From NCBI RefSeq assembly GCF_000299915.1, contig NZ_AMRI01000002.1:174086-238085 (forward strand): a stretch of DNA of 64,000 nucleotides, given 5' to 3'. This document shows, one piece after another, positions 26,329-36,576 of the stretch. The notes beneath the pieces were generated by a model, which made no database searches, had not been told where the DNA came from, and saw only the letters and a program-made list of their open reading frames with translations. Position 1 is the stretch's first letter. Each line of letters begins with the position of its first letter. The DNA is from Gallaecimonas xiamenensis 3-C-1. Lineage in GTDB: Bacteria > Pseudomonadota > Gammaproteobacteria > Enterobacterales > Gallaecimonadaceae. Position numbers and translations under genes: made by a program.

Positions 26329-29300
26329 ATGCGCCAGCTGGCTTGGCTGTTGTTGGGATGGATACTGGCCTTTAACGCCAATGCCGGCACCTTGGTGCTG
26401 GCCGATGCCAAGCTGGCATCCCAGTTGGTGCTGCCGGCAGATGCCGAGCTGCGCTTGGTCAATTCTCTGGACGACCTGCCCGGCGCCTTGGCCGGCAAGG
26501 CTTGGGACAGGGTCAGCCTGGTTAGCCACGGGGAGCCAGGCGCTTTGGAGCTGGGCGGCGAGAAGCTGGATCTGGCTTATCTTAACGACAACCCGGGCTT
26601 TTTGGCGCCCTGGCGCCAGCAACTGGCAGCAGATGCCCAGTTGGAACTCTGGGGCTGTGGCCTGGCTGCGGGTGACGGCCACCTGCTGGTAGACGCCCTG
26701 GCCAAGGGCCTGGGCAGGCCGGTGCTGGCCTCAACCAATGCCACTGGCCCGGCCTCGCTGGGGGGTGACCTGGTTCTGGAGTATGGCAAGGGAAGCCCGG
26801 TAGACAGTACCTTGCTGTCCCGATTGCCGGTGCTCTTGGCCGTAACCAATGAGAACTTTGAGGGTATTTGCGCAGGGGGGTGTACCCCTGCCCGGCCCAC
26901 CTACGATAACAATACGCAGTTGGGCGACTCCTTTGTTTTCTACAGCAACAACAGCAATGGGGGCATTCAGCCACTCCAAATCACGAACTTGAACAGCGCC
27001 GACGGTATTTCTCCGAGCGGTACATACTGGCTGTATTTTTATAACCAGAACCCAGGTGAAGTGACCGAAGCGCGGATCAGCAGTGCTGATGGCTCGGAAT
27101 TCAAGCTCGACTCCCTGCTGCTTGCAACCGGAGCGGGGGATGCCACAGTAACCCTTCGTGCCTATAAGAATGGCGCTGAAGTGGGGTCCACTTCGGCCTC
27201 TAGTGGTGTTGTAAACCTCTCAGGTAATACCGCCTTTAATGATATCGATTCCCTGCACATTACCAGCAGCGATTTGGATATCTATGTTGACGACATCACG
27301 GTGTCGGCGGCAGTGGTCAGCGGTGACAGCAGCGGTAACCTTATCGGCGGCGGCGTTCCTGAAGCTACCCAGATCGCCAGTACCGCTGACAGCCCGGCCG
27401 AGGCGGTCAATGTGCTGGACTTCACCCTTCTTGACGGCGGCGCCGGCGATGGCTTGGCCCTGAACGTTAGCGAGGTACGGGTCCATGTCAGTGGCCCCAG
27501 CACCGATGCCGATCGCAGCAAGATCACCTGGCGCCTCAGCGGCCCGGACGCCGTCTTTGTGGCCGGTAGCTACGACGGCGCCACCGACGTGCTGACTTTT
27601 CCGGTTAGCATTTCGATAGCGGACGGCAGCAGCGAAAACTACGCCATCAGCGGTTATTTCAACGACAACACCGGCCTGACCGACGGTAACCGCTTTTTGC
27701 TGAGCATTGATGGCGATACCGATCTGACAGTGGGCAGCTCTGGTACCCAGATGGGCACCACTTCGGCCATTGATAACGGCGCCGGCCTGGCAACGGCCAT
27801 CGACGCCACCCTGCTGGCCTTTACCACCCAGCCGGCCGGTTCGGTATCCGGTAGCGCCCTCACCACCCAGCCCGTGGTGCGGGCACAGGACGATTTTGGC
27901 AACACCGACGCCAGCTTTACCGGCAATATCACCCTCACCGAAGCCAGTGCCGGCAGCCTGAGCGGCACCACCACCCTGGCCGCCATCAATGGTATCGCCA
28001 CTTTCAGCGGCATTACCTATACCGCCTCTGCCGACCAGGAAAGCTTTACCCTGACCGCCGCCGGTGGCGGCCTGACCGATGCCACCGCCAACAGCATTAC
28101 TGCCGATGTGGTGGCCACCAAACTGCTATTCAGCACCGAGCCAGCCCCAATCAGCATCATCAGCGGCGCGCTGACCAACTTCAGCACAGTGCCTGTGGTG
28201 CAGGCGGTGGATGCCAATGACACCCTCGATACGGGCTACAGCACCGACATAGTGTTGTCGGTCACCGACCCCAACGACGGGGTTTTGGACGGCAGCATTA
28301 ACACCCTTAGCGGCACCGGTGATGGCGACGGCAACAGTGTCACCGTCACCCTGACCCCAGGTACCGGCAGCGCCACCTTTACCAACTTGGCCCTGCAATA
28401 TACCAATACCGGACCCAGCGAAAGCCTGGCCTTGAGGGCCTCTTCCGGTGGTTTGACGAGCGCCACTTCTACCACCATTACCTCCCTGGCTGGCCCCAGG
28501 GTCACCGACGCCAATATCAGTGTCAGTGGCGGCAGCGGTATCGGCGGCGCTTACAAGATAGGCGACACCGTTACCGCCCAATGGGACAACAGCGGCACTG
28601 GCGACAACAACAGCGGCGTCACGGCGGTCACCGTGGATTTCAGCCAGTTCGGCGGCGGTAGCAGTGTGGCGGCCAGCAACAGTGGCGACATCTGGACCGC
28701 CACCTACCTGTTGCCTGCGGGCAGTATCGATGCAGTTAGCCGTAATGTCAGCGTATCGGCAGCCAACGGCTCAGGTACCACCACCACAGCCGACACCAGC
28801 AATGCCACGGTGGATAACCAAGCCCCGGTTGTCACCGACGGCCGCATCAGCATCGGTGGGGCCAGCGGCAGCGGCGGCACCTTCATCGTTGGCGACACCA
28901 TCACCGCCACCTGGGATAACACAGCTAGCGGTGACAACAACAGCGACGGCCTCAGTGCCGTGACCGTGGACTTCTCCCAGTTTGGTGGCAGCAGCGTGGC
29001 GGCCAGCAACAGCGGCAATACCTGGACCGCCACCTACACCCTGGTGGCCGGCAGCGTGGAAGGCAGCAACCTCAATGTGACTGTCACCGTTACCGACAAC
29101 GCCGGCAACAGCGTCCTGGCGGTCGACAGCAGCAATGCCAGCGTCGACAACCAGCCACCGGTTGCTCCTTCGGCTCCCGTGCTGGCCGCTGGCTCCGACA
29201 GCGGTACCCCGGGGGACGGCATTACCAAGGACAACACCCCGACTTTAACCGGCACTGCTGCTGCCAGCGCCACAGTGCGGGTGAAAAACACCGGCGGCAC

Positions 29301-32300
29301 AGTGGGCACCACCACCAGCGATGCTGGCGGCAACTGGAGCTTGACCACCAGTACCCTGGCCGACGGTAGCCAGAGCCTGACCGCCGTACAACTGGATTCA
29401 TCCGGCAACGAGTCGGCGCCTTCCCCGGCCCTGGCTTTGACCATCGACAGCACTGCCCCCGGCGGTTATTCCCTGGTGGCGGACCAAAGCCCCATTAACG
29501 CCGCCAACCAGGGAGCCGCTTCGGTGACCCTGTCTGGCGCTGAAGTGGGGGCCCAATACCAACTGACCGTCTCCAGCAGCGGCGGCGGTTCCCCGGTGCT
29601 GGCCAGCGGTGCTGTGAGCGCGGCTAACCAGCAGATCACCGGCTTGGGTCTCAGTGGCCTGGCTGACGGCACCCTGACCTACAGCTTAACGCTCACCGAT
29701 GAGGCGGGTAACAGCGGTACAGCTGCCAGCGACACGGTAATTAAAGACAGCACCCCGCCTACAGGCTATAGCGCCAGCTTTGGTGCTGGCTTTGTCAATA
29801 TTGCCAACCAGGCGGCCCAGTCTGTCACCATCAGCGGTGGCGAGATTGGTGCCAGTTATCAGCTCAGCATCAGTAATGGAGCCGACAATATCAGTCGCAG
29901 CGGTACCCTAACCGGTACCAGCCTGACCTTGAACAGCTTGGATCTCAGCTCCTTTGCTGATGGCACCTTGAGTTTGACGCTGGTGCTGACCGACACTGCC
30001 GGAAACGCTGGCACAGCGGCGACGGTCAGTATCACCAAGGACACGGTAGCGCCGACCCTGCAAAGCAGCGCCCCGGCGGATGGGGCCACCGATGTGGCCC
30101 TGGGGGTTGCCCCTAGCCTGAGCTTCAACGAGGCGGTAGCGGCGGGAGCCAGCGGCGACAACGGCCTGGCCCTGACCGCGTCGGACAGCACAGTGGTGTT
30201 CAGCGGCGCCGCCAACGGCGGCGATGTGGAGGTCAGTGGCAGCACCCTGACCTTAAACCTCACCAACAGCCTGGTGCCGGACTTGGTGCATGAACTGACC
30301 CTGGGCGCCGAGGCAGTCACCGATCTGGCGGGCAACCCCTTTGCCGGCGGCACTGTGCTGAGCTTTACCGCCCGCAACGCCGACCCCCAGGCCCTGGCCG
30401 ACAGCTATAGCCTGACCGAAGACCAGGCCAAGCAGCTGCCGGTATTGGCCAACGATACTGTGGTCAGGGGCCGCCTCAACGGTGCCAGCTTGACTATCAG
30501 TACGGCGCCGTCCCACGGCAGCCTTTCCCTCAATACCGGCACCGGGGTGCTGACCTATAGCCCAGACCCCGACTACAACGGCGCTGACAGCTTTGCCTAC
30601 CAGGTGCAGGACACCTTCGGGGTGCTCAGCAACATTGCCACCGTGACCCTGGCCATAGCGGCCGTCAACGATGCCCCCCGCGCCCTGGACGACGCCGCCA
30701 GCCTGGCCGGTGGCGCCAGCCTGCTGGTGGACGTGCTGGCCAACGACCTGGAAGTGGACAGCGGCGACAGCCTGGACCCGGATTCTCTGGTGATAAGCTC
30801 CGGCCCCCTGCAAGGCCAGGCCAGTGTCGAAGCCGGCCAGATCCGCTACCAGGCCCCTAGCGGCTGGCAAGGGCAGGTGAGCCTCCAATACCGGGTGGCC
30901 GACACCCAGGGTGTCCTGTCCAACGACGCCATCCTCACCCTGCAGGTGCTGGACGGCGCAGCGCCCCTGGCGGTGGCTGACGCTGCCAGCCTGGACGAAG
31001 ACACCCCCACCTTGGTTGATATCCTGGCCAACGACAGCGGCAGCGGCCTGGTGCCTGTGGTAGTGCAGGGGCCAGTTCACGGCACCCTGGCCTTGAGCAG
31101 CAACCAGTTCCTCTACACCCCTGATGCAGACTACAACGGTGCCGACAGCTTCCTGTACCGGGTGGAGGACGATCAGGGCCTGACGTCGGCGGCGGCCACC
31201 GTCAGCCTCACTGTCAACCCGGTCAACGATGCCCCTGTTGCCCAGCCCGATACGGTGGTGCTCAGCGGCAGTGACGCCCTGGATATCAACGTGCTGGGTA
31301 ACGACAGCGACGTGGACAACGCCCTGGCGGACCTGACCATCCAGTTCACTGGCGCCCCTGCCAGTGGCGGTATCAGCTTCAATGGCCGCCTGGTCCGTTA
31401 CCAGCCCAGCGGCAGCCCGGTCAGCGACAGCTTCCAGTACCGGCTGCAAGACAGCCTGGGGGCCTGGTCGGCGCCGGTCACCGTCAACCTGGTGGCGGCG
31501 GCCCCCAATCAGCCGCCTTTGGCCAACAGCGATCTGGCACAGACCAACCAGGACCAGCCCATTGCCATAGGGGTGCTGCTCAACGACAGCGACCTGGACG
31601 GCAGCCTGGACAGCGACAGCATAGTGGTGGTCCAGAACCCGGAACACGGCACCGCCACTCCGGGTACCGCCATCATCACCTACACCCCGGCCGCTGGCTT
31701 CTATGGGGTGGACAGGCTGCGCTACCAGGTGATGGACGATCAGGGTGACCTGTCCAATCCGGCCTGGGTCGACATTCAGGTTCGTAAGGTGGGGCAGGTG
31801 CCGGTGGCCCAGGCCGACAGCCTGACCCTGGCGATGAACACCAATGCCGAACTGGACCTGTTGGCCAACGACAGCGACGGTGACGGGGCCGTGGTGGCTA
31901 TCGACATCCGCCAGGCCCCTGCCCAGGGTGCCTTGCAGCTGCTGGGTGCCGGGCGGGTGCGATACACCCCCAATACCGACTTTGTCGGCCAGGACAGCCT
32001 GCGATATGTGGCCCTGGATAACGACGGCCTGGCCTCCAACGAAGTAGCCCTGACCATAGAGGTGTTCAACCCCAACAGTGCGCCGCAAATCAGCGGCAGC
32101 CCGGCTACCCAGGTGGCCCAGGGTGCAAGCTACCAGTTCCAGCCCCAGGCCAGTGACGCCGACGGCGACAGCCTGATGTTCAGCATTCAGAACAAACCAG
32201 GCTGGGCCAGCTTCGATACCGCTACCGGCAGCCTCAGCGGTGTGCCGGGCAATGCCGATGTGGGCAATTACAGCGCTATCCAGATCAGCGTCAGCGACGG

Positions 32301-34722
32301 CCAGGCTCAGGCCAGCCTGCCGGCCTTCAGTATCCAGGTGCTCAATGTCAACGACGCCCCTGTGGCTGGGAACCTGGGCTTCAACTTGGACGAAGGCGGG
32401 CTGCTGGTGGTGGCGGCGGCCCAGGGGGTGTTGTCGGTGGCGTCTGACCCCGATAACGACAGCCTGACCGTCACCCTGCTTGCTGGGCCGGCCCATGCCA
32501 GTGCCTTCAACCTGGCCGCCGACGGCAGCTTCAGCTACCAGCATGACGGCAGCGAAGGCACCAGCGATAGCTTCCAGTACCGGTTGAGTGACGGCCAGGG
32601 CGGCGAAACCCAGGGCCAGGTGACCTTCACCTTGGCACCGGTCAACGACGCCCCCCGCTTTACCAGCCAGGCGCCTTTGACCCTGGCCGTCGGCGCCAGC
32701 CTGGCTTATCAGGTGGAGGTGGAAGATCCGGACAGCAGTGTCAGCCTTAGCCTGACCCAGGCACCGTCTTGGCTGACCCTGAGCGGTAACCTGCTGGCCG
32801 GTACCGCGCCCCTGGACGCTTTGGGTGACCACAACATCAGCCTGGTAGCCAGCGACGGCCAGTTACAGGCGACCCAATCCTTTGTGCTGACGGTGACCGA
32901 GGCCGATACCGCCATGGTCAGCCTGAGCCGGCGTTGGGTAGGCCTGCCGGCCCGGGTCGGTAAGCCCCTGCGCCTGATGATCAGTGCCCAGCATGAGATG
33001 GGTCCTGCCCTGGCCGACGCCAGCCTGGTGATCCGCCTGCAGGGCGGCAGTATGTCGGCCCTGGCCGGGTGCAGCCTCAGCGGCGACACCCAGCGTTGCC
33101 CCCTGAACCTGGCGGTGGACGCCCAGGCCCAGTGGACCCTGCCGGTCAGCACCGCCAACCAGGGTGACCAGCTGGTCCATCTGGAGCTGCAGGACAGTGA
33201 AGGTGCCTTGCTGGCCAGCCTCAACACCGACGTCACCATTACCGCCGACACCCTGACCCAGGGTGACAGGGCGGCGGTGATCGCCAAGGCCAGCGCCCTG
33301 GCCCTGCTCCAGGACGGCGACCAGCCTTACCTGGTGGTGGGTACGACCGCTGGGGAAGGGGTCACCCTGTACCGCATCGAGGGCAACAGCCTGGTGGCCG
33401 AGGCCGCCATTGACAACCTCGGCGACGCCCGCGATCTGGCGGTGTTGGACTGGAACCAGGATGGCCTGGAGGACCTGGTGGTGATCAACGCCAGCGGCGA
33501 TGCCTCCACCCTCTACCTCAATCAGGGAGACCTGCACTTCAACGCCTTGCAGACCCTGGCCTACGGCCACAAGGTGCGGGTTGCCGAGCTCAACGGCGAC
33601 GACTACCCGGATCTGCTGGTGGGGGCACCGGCCCTGACCTTCTACGGCGGGAATGACGGCGGCACCGTGGCGCTGCCTTTGGCCCAGAGCACGCCCTTTA
33701 GCCTGAGCGACTTCGCCCTCTGGCCGGATGGCCGGATACTGGTCAGCAATGGCCAGCGCCTGCAGTTGGTCAACCTGTCGCTGCTGCTGGCCAAGGCCGG
33801 CGCCCAGGCCAGCCCTGCGGCGGCAGAGCCGGAGCCCTTGTTGCCCGGGGAGATCCGTACCCTGCGGGTGGCCGACTTCGACGGCGACGGCCAGGTTGAA
33901 GTGGCGGTCAGCTATGGCCCGGATCAACAGGGCAGTGGCGGCGGTGTGGCCCTGGTGGTGGCTCAGGGTGATGACTTCGTGGTGGACAGCCAGGTAGGGG
34001 AAGCAGCGGTGCAGGATCTGCTGGTGGCCGACTTTGACGGCGACGGTGACCTGGATCTGCTGACCCAGCATGACAACGGGGCCTGGCAGTTGCTGCGCAA
34101 TGAAGGCAGCACCTGGACAGCTCTGTCCCAGAGCCTGTTCCATCCGGACAGCCTGGGCCTGGTGGCCGACCTCAACGGTGACGGCCTGGCCGACATACTG
34201 CTGGCCAATACCGAAGACGGCAGCCTGGTGATCTATGACGGCAAGGCGATACTGGAGCAGTTGGGGCCCCAGGCCGATATGGCCCTGAGCGCCACCCTGG
34301 AGCCCAGCGGCCAGGACTATCAAAGCCAGTACCAGCTCAAGGTGCAAAACCTGGGCCCGGCCAGTTCCAACGACAACCTGTTGGTGCTGTCACTGCCGGC
34401 GTCGTTGGTGGTCAGCGGCATGCCGGCCAGCTGCGTGCAGGACGCCGACCTGTGGCTCTGTCCCTTGGGCAGCCTGGCCTCAGGGGCTGAGCAGCGCCTG
34501 ACCTTGACCCTGACCGCTCAGCCGAACCTGGCCAACAGCCTGCTGCTGGCCAGGGTCTATGGGTCGGCCAGCGATCTCAACAGTGCCAACAACCAGGTTG
34601 AGTTCAAGGTGAGTGATGGCTGGGCCCCCTACTGGGTGGAAAACCGCAGCCACGGCGGCAGTCTGGGAAGTGGAGCCCTGGTGCTGCTGGCCTGGTTGGG
34701 CTGGCGGCGACGCCGGCATTAA
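26329..34722 (+). CDS. Giant modular surface protein: DUF4347, Ig/cadherin-like repeats, FG-GAP, GlyGly-CTERM-like tail
   Basis: The 2797-residue protein has a Sec signal (about 1-19). DUF4347 (about 20-165) contains VSLVSHGEPGALELGG and ELWGCGLAAG. A beta-sandwich follows (about 170-325), then Ig-like repeats (400-720), a tandem pair (about 733-940; KIGDTVTAQWDN and IVGDTITATWDN), more Ig-like units (945-1240), an SbsA-type Ig domain (1243-1345) and a run of cadherin/Big-type repeats (about 1360-1910; LANDS motifs, NGADSF). Putative-Ig (He-PIG-like) modules follow at 1918-2192. FG-GAP/VCBS calcium repeats come at about 2370-2640 (VADFDGDGQVEV, VADFDGDGDLDL, VADLNGDGLADI) and a DUF11-like module at 2645-2765. 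The end is SLGSGALVLLAWLGW plus RRRRH, a rhombosortase-type tail. It is probably exported by the T2SS and displayed on the surface. Adhesion or matrix role is inferred. Confidence 0.9.
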   Translation: MRQLAWLLLGWILAFNANAGTLVLADAKLASQLVLPADAELRLVNSLDDLPGALAGKAWDRVSLVSHGEPGALELGGEKLDLAYLNDNPGFLAPWRQQLAADAQLELWGCGLAAGDGHLLVDALAKGLGRPVLASTNATGPASLGGDLVLEYGKGSPVDSTLLSRLPVLLAVTNENFEGICAGGCTPARPTYDNNTQLGDSFVFYSNNSNGGIQPLQITNLNSADGISPSGTYWLYFYNQNPGEVTEARISSADGSEFKLDSLLLATGAGDATVTLRAYKNGAEVGSTSASSGVVNLSGNTAFNDIDSLHITSSDLDIYVDDITVSAAVVSGDSSGNLIGGGVPEATQIASTADSPAEAVNVLDFTLLDGGAGDGLALNVSEVRVHVSGPSTDADRSKITWRLSGPDAVFVAGSYDGATDVLTFPVSISIADGSSENYAISGYFNDNTGLTDGNRFLLSIDGDTDLTVGSSGTQMGTTSAIDNGAGLATAIDATLLAFTTQPAGSVSGSALTTQPVVRAQDDFGNTDASFTGNITLTEASAGSLSGTTTLAAINGIATFSGITYTASADQESFTLTAAGGGLTDATANSITADVVATKLLFSTEPAPISIISGALTNFSTVPVVQAVDANDTLDTGYSTDIVLSVTDPNDGVLDGSINTLSGTGDGDGNSVTVTLTPGTGSATFTNLALQYTNTGPSESLALRASSGGLTSATSTTITSLAGPRVTDANISVSGGSGIGGAYKIGDTVTAQWDNSGTGDNNSGVTAVTVDFSQFGGGSSVAASNSGDIWTATYLLPAGSIDAVSRNVSVSAANGSGTTTTADTSNATVDNQAPVVTDGRISIGGASGSGGTFIVGDTITATWDNTASGDNNSDGLSAVTVDFSQFGGSSVAASNSGNTWTATYTLVAGSVEGSNLNVTVTVTDNAGNSVLAVDSSNASVDNQPPVAPSAPVLAAGSDSGTPGDGITKDNTPTLTGTAAASATVRVKNTGGTVGTTTSDAGGNWSLTTSTLADGSQSLTAVQLDSSGNESAPSPALALTIDSTAPGGYSLVADQSPINAANQGAASVTLSGAEVGAQYQLTVSSSGGGSPVLASGAVSAANQQITGLGLSGLADGTLTYSLTLTDEAGNSGTAASDTVIKDSTPPTGYSASFGAGFVNIANQAAQSVTISGGEIGASYQLSISNGADNISRSGTLTGTSLTLNSLDLSSFADGTLSLTLVLTDTAGNAGTAATVSITKDTVAPTLQSSAPADGATDVALGVAPSLSFNEAVAAGASGDNGLALTASDSTVVFSGAANGGDVEVSGSTLTLNLTNSLVPDLVHELTLGAEAVTDLAGNPFAGGTVLSFTARNADPQALADSYSLTEDQAKQLPVLANDTVVRGRLNGASLTISTAPSHGSLSLNTGTGVLTYSPDPDYNGADSFAYQVQDTFGVLSNIATVTLAIAAVNDAPRALDDAASLAGGASLLVDVLANDLEVDSGDSLDPDSLVISSGPLQGQASVEAGQIRYQAPSGWQGQVSLQYRVADTQGVLSNDAILTLQVLDGAAPLAVADAASLDEDTPTLVDILANDSGSGLVPVVVQGPVHGTLALSSNQFLYTPDADYNGADSFLYRVEDDQGLTSAAATVSLTVNPVNDAPVAQPDTVVLSGSDALDINVLGNDSDVDNALADLTIQFTGAPASGGISFNGRLVRYQPSGSPVSDSFQYRLQDSLGAWSAPVTVNLVAAAPNQPPLANSDLAQTNQDQPIAIGVLLNDSDLDGSLDSDSIVVVQNPEHGTATPGTAIITYTPAAGFYGVDRLRYQVMDDQGDLSNPAWVDIQVRKVGQVPVAQADSLTLAMNTNAELDLLANDSDGDGAVVAIDIRQAPAQGALQLLGAGRVRYTPNTDFVGQDSLRYVALDNDGLASNEVALTIEVFNPNSAPQISGSPATQVAQGASYQFQPQASDADGDSLMFSIQNKPGWASFDTATGSLSGVPGNADVGNYSAIQISVSDGQAQASLPAFSIQVLNVNDAPVAGNLGFNLDEGGLLVVAAAQGVLSVASDPDNDSLTVTLLAGPAHASAFNLAADGSFSYQHDGSEGTSDSFQYRLSDGQGGETQGQVTFTLAPVNDAPRFTSQAPLTLAVGASLAYQVEVEDPDSSVSLSLTQAPSWLTLSGNLLAGTAPLDALGDHNISLVASDGQLQATQSFVLTVTEADTAMVSLSRRWVGLPARVGKPLRLMISAQHEMGPALADASLVIRLQGGSMSALAGCSLSGDTQRCPLNLAVDAQAQWTLPVSTANQGDQLVHLELQDSEGALLASLNTDVTITADTLTQGDRAAVIAKASALALLQDGDQPYLVVGTTAGEGVTLYRIEGNSLVAEAAIDNLGDARDLAVLDWNQDGLEDLVVINASGDASTLYLNQGDLHFNALQTLAYGHKVRVAELNGDDYPDLLVGAPALTFYGGNDGGTVALPLAQSTPFSLSDFALWPDGRILVSNGQRLQLVNLSLLLAKAGAQASPAAAEPEPLLPGEIRTLRVADFDGDGQVEVAVSYGPDQQGSGGGVALVVAQGDDFVVDSQVGEAAVQDLLVADFDGDGDLDLLTQHDNGAWQLLRNEGSTWTALSQSLFHPDSLGLVADLNGDGLADILLANTEDGSLVIYDGKAILEQLGPQADMALSATLEPSGQDYQSQYQLKVQNLGPASSNDNLLVLSLPASLVVSGMPASCVQDADLWLCPLGSLASGAEQRLTLTLTAQPNLANSLLLARVYGSASDLNSANNQVEFKVSDGWAPYWVENRSHGGSLGSGALVLLAWLGWRRRRH

Positions 34723-34723
34723 T

Positions 34724-34751
34724 AAAAAAGGCGCCCAAGGGCGCCTTTTTT
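34724..34751. terminator. Bidirectional terminator between the giant gene and nhaP2
   Basis: AAAAAAGGCGCCC-AA-GGGCGCCTTTTTT starts one base after the giant gene's stop and serves both convergent genes. Confidence 0.92.
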
Positions 34752-34768
34752 ATGGTTCATGGGGCTAA

Positions 34769-36502
34769 TCAGTCGGTGGCTTCGGCCCCTTCGGGATTGA
34801 GTTTGACCCCCACCTTGTGGATACGGCCTTCCTCCAGGTCCACCACAGTCCATAACAACTGGTTCCAATGGAGCTGGTCCCCTTCCACCACCTTGTTCCC
34901 CAGGGACTGGGTCAGGAACTGGGCCAGGGTCAGCTGCTGCTGTTCCGGCTCCAATATCAGGCCGTAAAGGGGAGCGATGTCCGCCAGGGGGGCTGAGCCG
35001 TCCAGCACGAAATCCCCGAAGAAACTGTTGTCCAGGCCCCGCTTGGGGGCTTCGCTGAACAGGGTACCGAGGGATCCCAGGTGCTCTTCCTTACCCACCA
35101 CGCAGAGGATATCGCCGGCCTTGAGACGGGTGCTACCGCTGGGGTGCAGCAACTGTCGGCCCCGGAACAGGGCGGCGATACGGGTGCCGGCCGGCATTTG
35201 CAGCTCCTTGAGGGGAGAGTCGATAAACCATTTTTCCTGGCCCAGGTGGTAGACGAACAGTTCCCACTGGCTGGTGGGGTAGATCTCCAGGCCTGCCCTG
35301 GAGATGGGCGAGGGCTTGGCCGGTACTTCCACCTTGGCCAGGCGGGTGGCCAGGGGCAGGGTGCTGCCTTGCAGCAGCAACGATACCAGTACCACGAAGA
35401 AGGCCAGGTTGAAAAAGACCTGGGCGTGTTCCAGCCCGGCCATCATGGGGAACACCGCCAGTATGATGGGCACGGCGCCCCGCAATCCCACCCAGGACAC
35501 AAACCAGCGTTCCCTGGCCTTGAAGTTCTTGAAAAAGCCCAGGCTGGCCCAGACCGCCACCGGTCTTGCGATCAGGATCATCCACAGGGCCAGCAACAGG
35601 CCGGGCAGGGCGATGGGTAACAGTTCGCTGGGGGTCAGCAACAGCCCCAGCACCAGGAACATGCCGATTTGGGCCAGCCAGGCCAGGGCGTCCAGCACCG
35701 CCAGCACTGTGCCCCGGCTGCGAATGGCCCTGTTGCCCAAGAACAGGCCGCACAGGTAGATGGCCAGGATACCGCTACCCCCCAGGGCGTTGGTGATGGC
35801 AAAGAGCAGCAGGCCGCCGCTCACCACCAAGATGGGATAGAGCCCGGCAGCCAGGTTGGAGCGGTTGACCAGGTGATGCAGTGCCCAGCCCCCTGACAGG
35901 CCGAGGGCGATACCCAGGCCAAATTGCTGGGCCAGGCTCAGCAGCAACATCGGGCCCATGGCCTGGCCCTGGCCGATAAGGGCAATGAGGGTGACGGTCA
36001 GGAACACCGCCATGGGGTCGTTGGAACCGGACTCGATTTCCAGGGTAGCGCCGACCCGCTGGTTGAGGCTGCGTCCCCCCAGCAGGGAAAACACCGCCGC
36101 CGCGTCGGTGGAGCCGACTATGGCGCCCACCAGCAGTCCTTCCATCCAGTTGAAGTCAAAGAGGTAGGCGGCAGCCACCCCGGTCAGGGCCGTGGTGATG
36201 GCCACCCCCAGGGTGGCCAGGGACAAGGCCGGCCACAGGGCCACCCTGAAAGTGGCCACCCTGGTGCGCAAACCGCCGTCCAGCAGGATCACCGCCAGGG
36301 CCAGGTTACTGACCAGGTAAGCCACAGGGTAGTTGTCGAAATGGATACCGCCGGGACCGTCTTCGCCGGCCAGTATGCCCACCGCCAGGAAGATCACCAG
36401 TATGGGAATACCCAGCCGTGACGAAAGAGAACTGACCAGGACACTGGCCCCCACCAAGATAGCGCCGACGACATAAAGGCTGTTGATGGTGGTGGCGTCC
36501 AA
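34769..36502 (-). CDS. nhaP2: K+/H+ antiporter NhaP2 (CvrA), CPA1 family
   Basis: The 577-residue protein closely follows E. coli CvrA/NhaP2. It has about twelve membrane helices with [20 protein letters not shown] and the ion-site [13 protein letters not shown], then [17 protein letters not shown]. After residue 385 comes a cytosolic RCK/TrkA-C-type domain ([20 protein letters not shown]) and a CorC-like tail. It exports K+ for H+ and guards against potassium overload and osmotic stress. The start is a TTG (bases 36500-36502) with AAGGA six bases upstream. The alignment to the CvrA N-terminus (DATTI-SL) supports this unusual start. Confidence 0.94.
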   Translation of the reverse strand: MDATTINSLYVVGAILVGASVLVSSLSSRLGIPILVIFLAVGILAGEDGPGGIHFDNYPVAYLVSNLALAVILLDGGLRTRVATFRVALWPALSLATLGVAITTALTGVAAAYLFDFNWMEGLLVGAIVGSTDAAAVFSLLGGRSLNQRVGATLEIESGSNDPMAVFLTVTLIALIGQGQAMGPMLLLSLAQQFGLGIALGLSGGWALHHLVNRSNLAAGLYPILVVSGGLLLFAITNALGGSGILAIYLCGLFLGNRAIRSRGTVLAVLDALAWLAQIGMFLVLGLLLTPSELLPIALPGLLLALWMILIARPVAVWASLGFFKNFKARERWFVSWVGLRGAVPIILAVFPMMAGLEHAQVFFNLAFFVVLVSLLLQGSTLPLATRLAKVEVPAKPSPISRAGLEIYPTSQWELFVYHLGQEKWFIDSPLKELQMPAGTRIAALFRGRQLLHPSGSTRLKAGDILCVVGKEEHLGSLGTLFSEAPKRGLDNSFFGDFVLDGSAPLADIAPLYGLILEPEQQQLTLAQFLTQSLGNKVVEGDQLHWNQLLWTVVDLEEGRIHKVGVKLNPEGAEATD

Positions 36503-36576
36503 AGGCGGTCCTTAGTAGCGGTATGGATGGCCCTTTTACCTTACCCCAGAGCAGGGGGTAGGCGCCAGTTCGCTCC

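Noticed and set aside
28500..32100. DNA repeat array or CRISPR-like structure in the giant gene
   Set aside because: The repeats are protein-level Ig/cadherin modules with variable DNA and length, all in one frame. There are no regular spacers.
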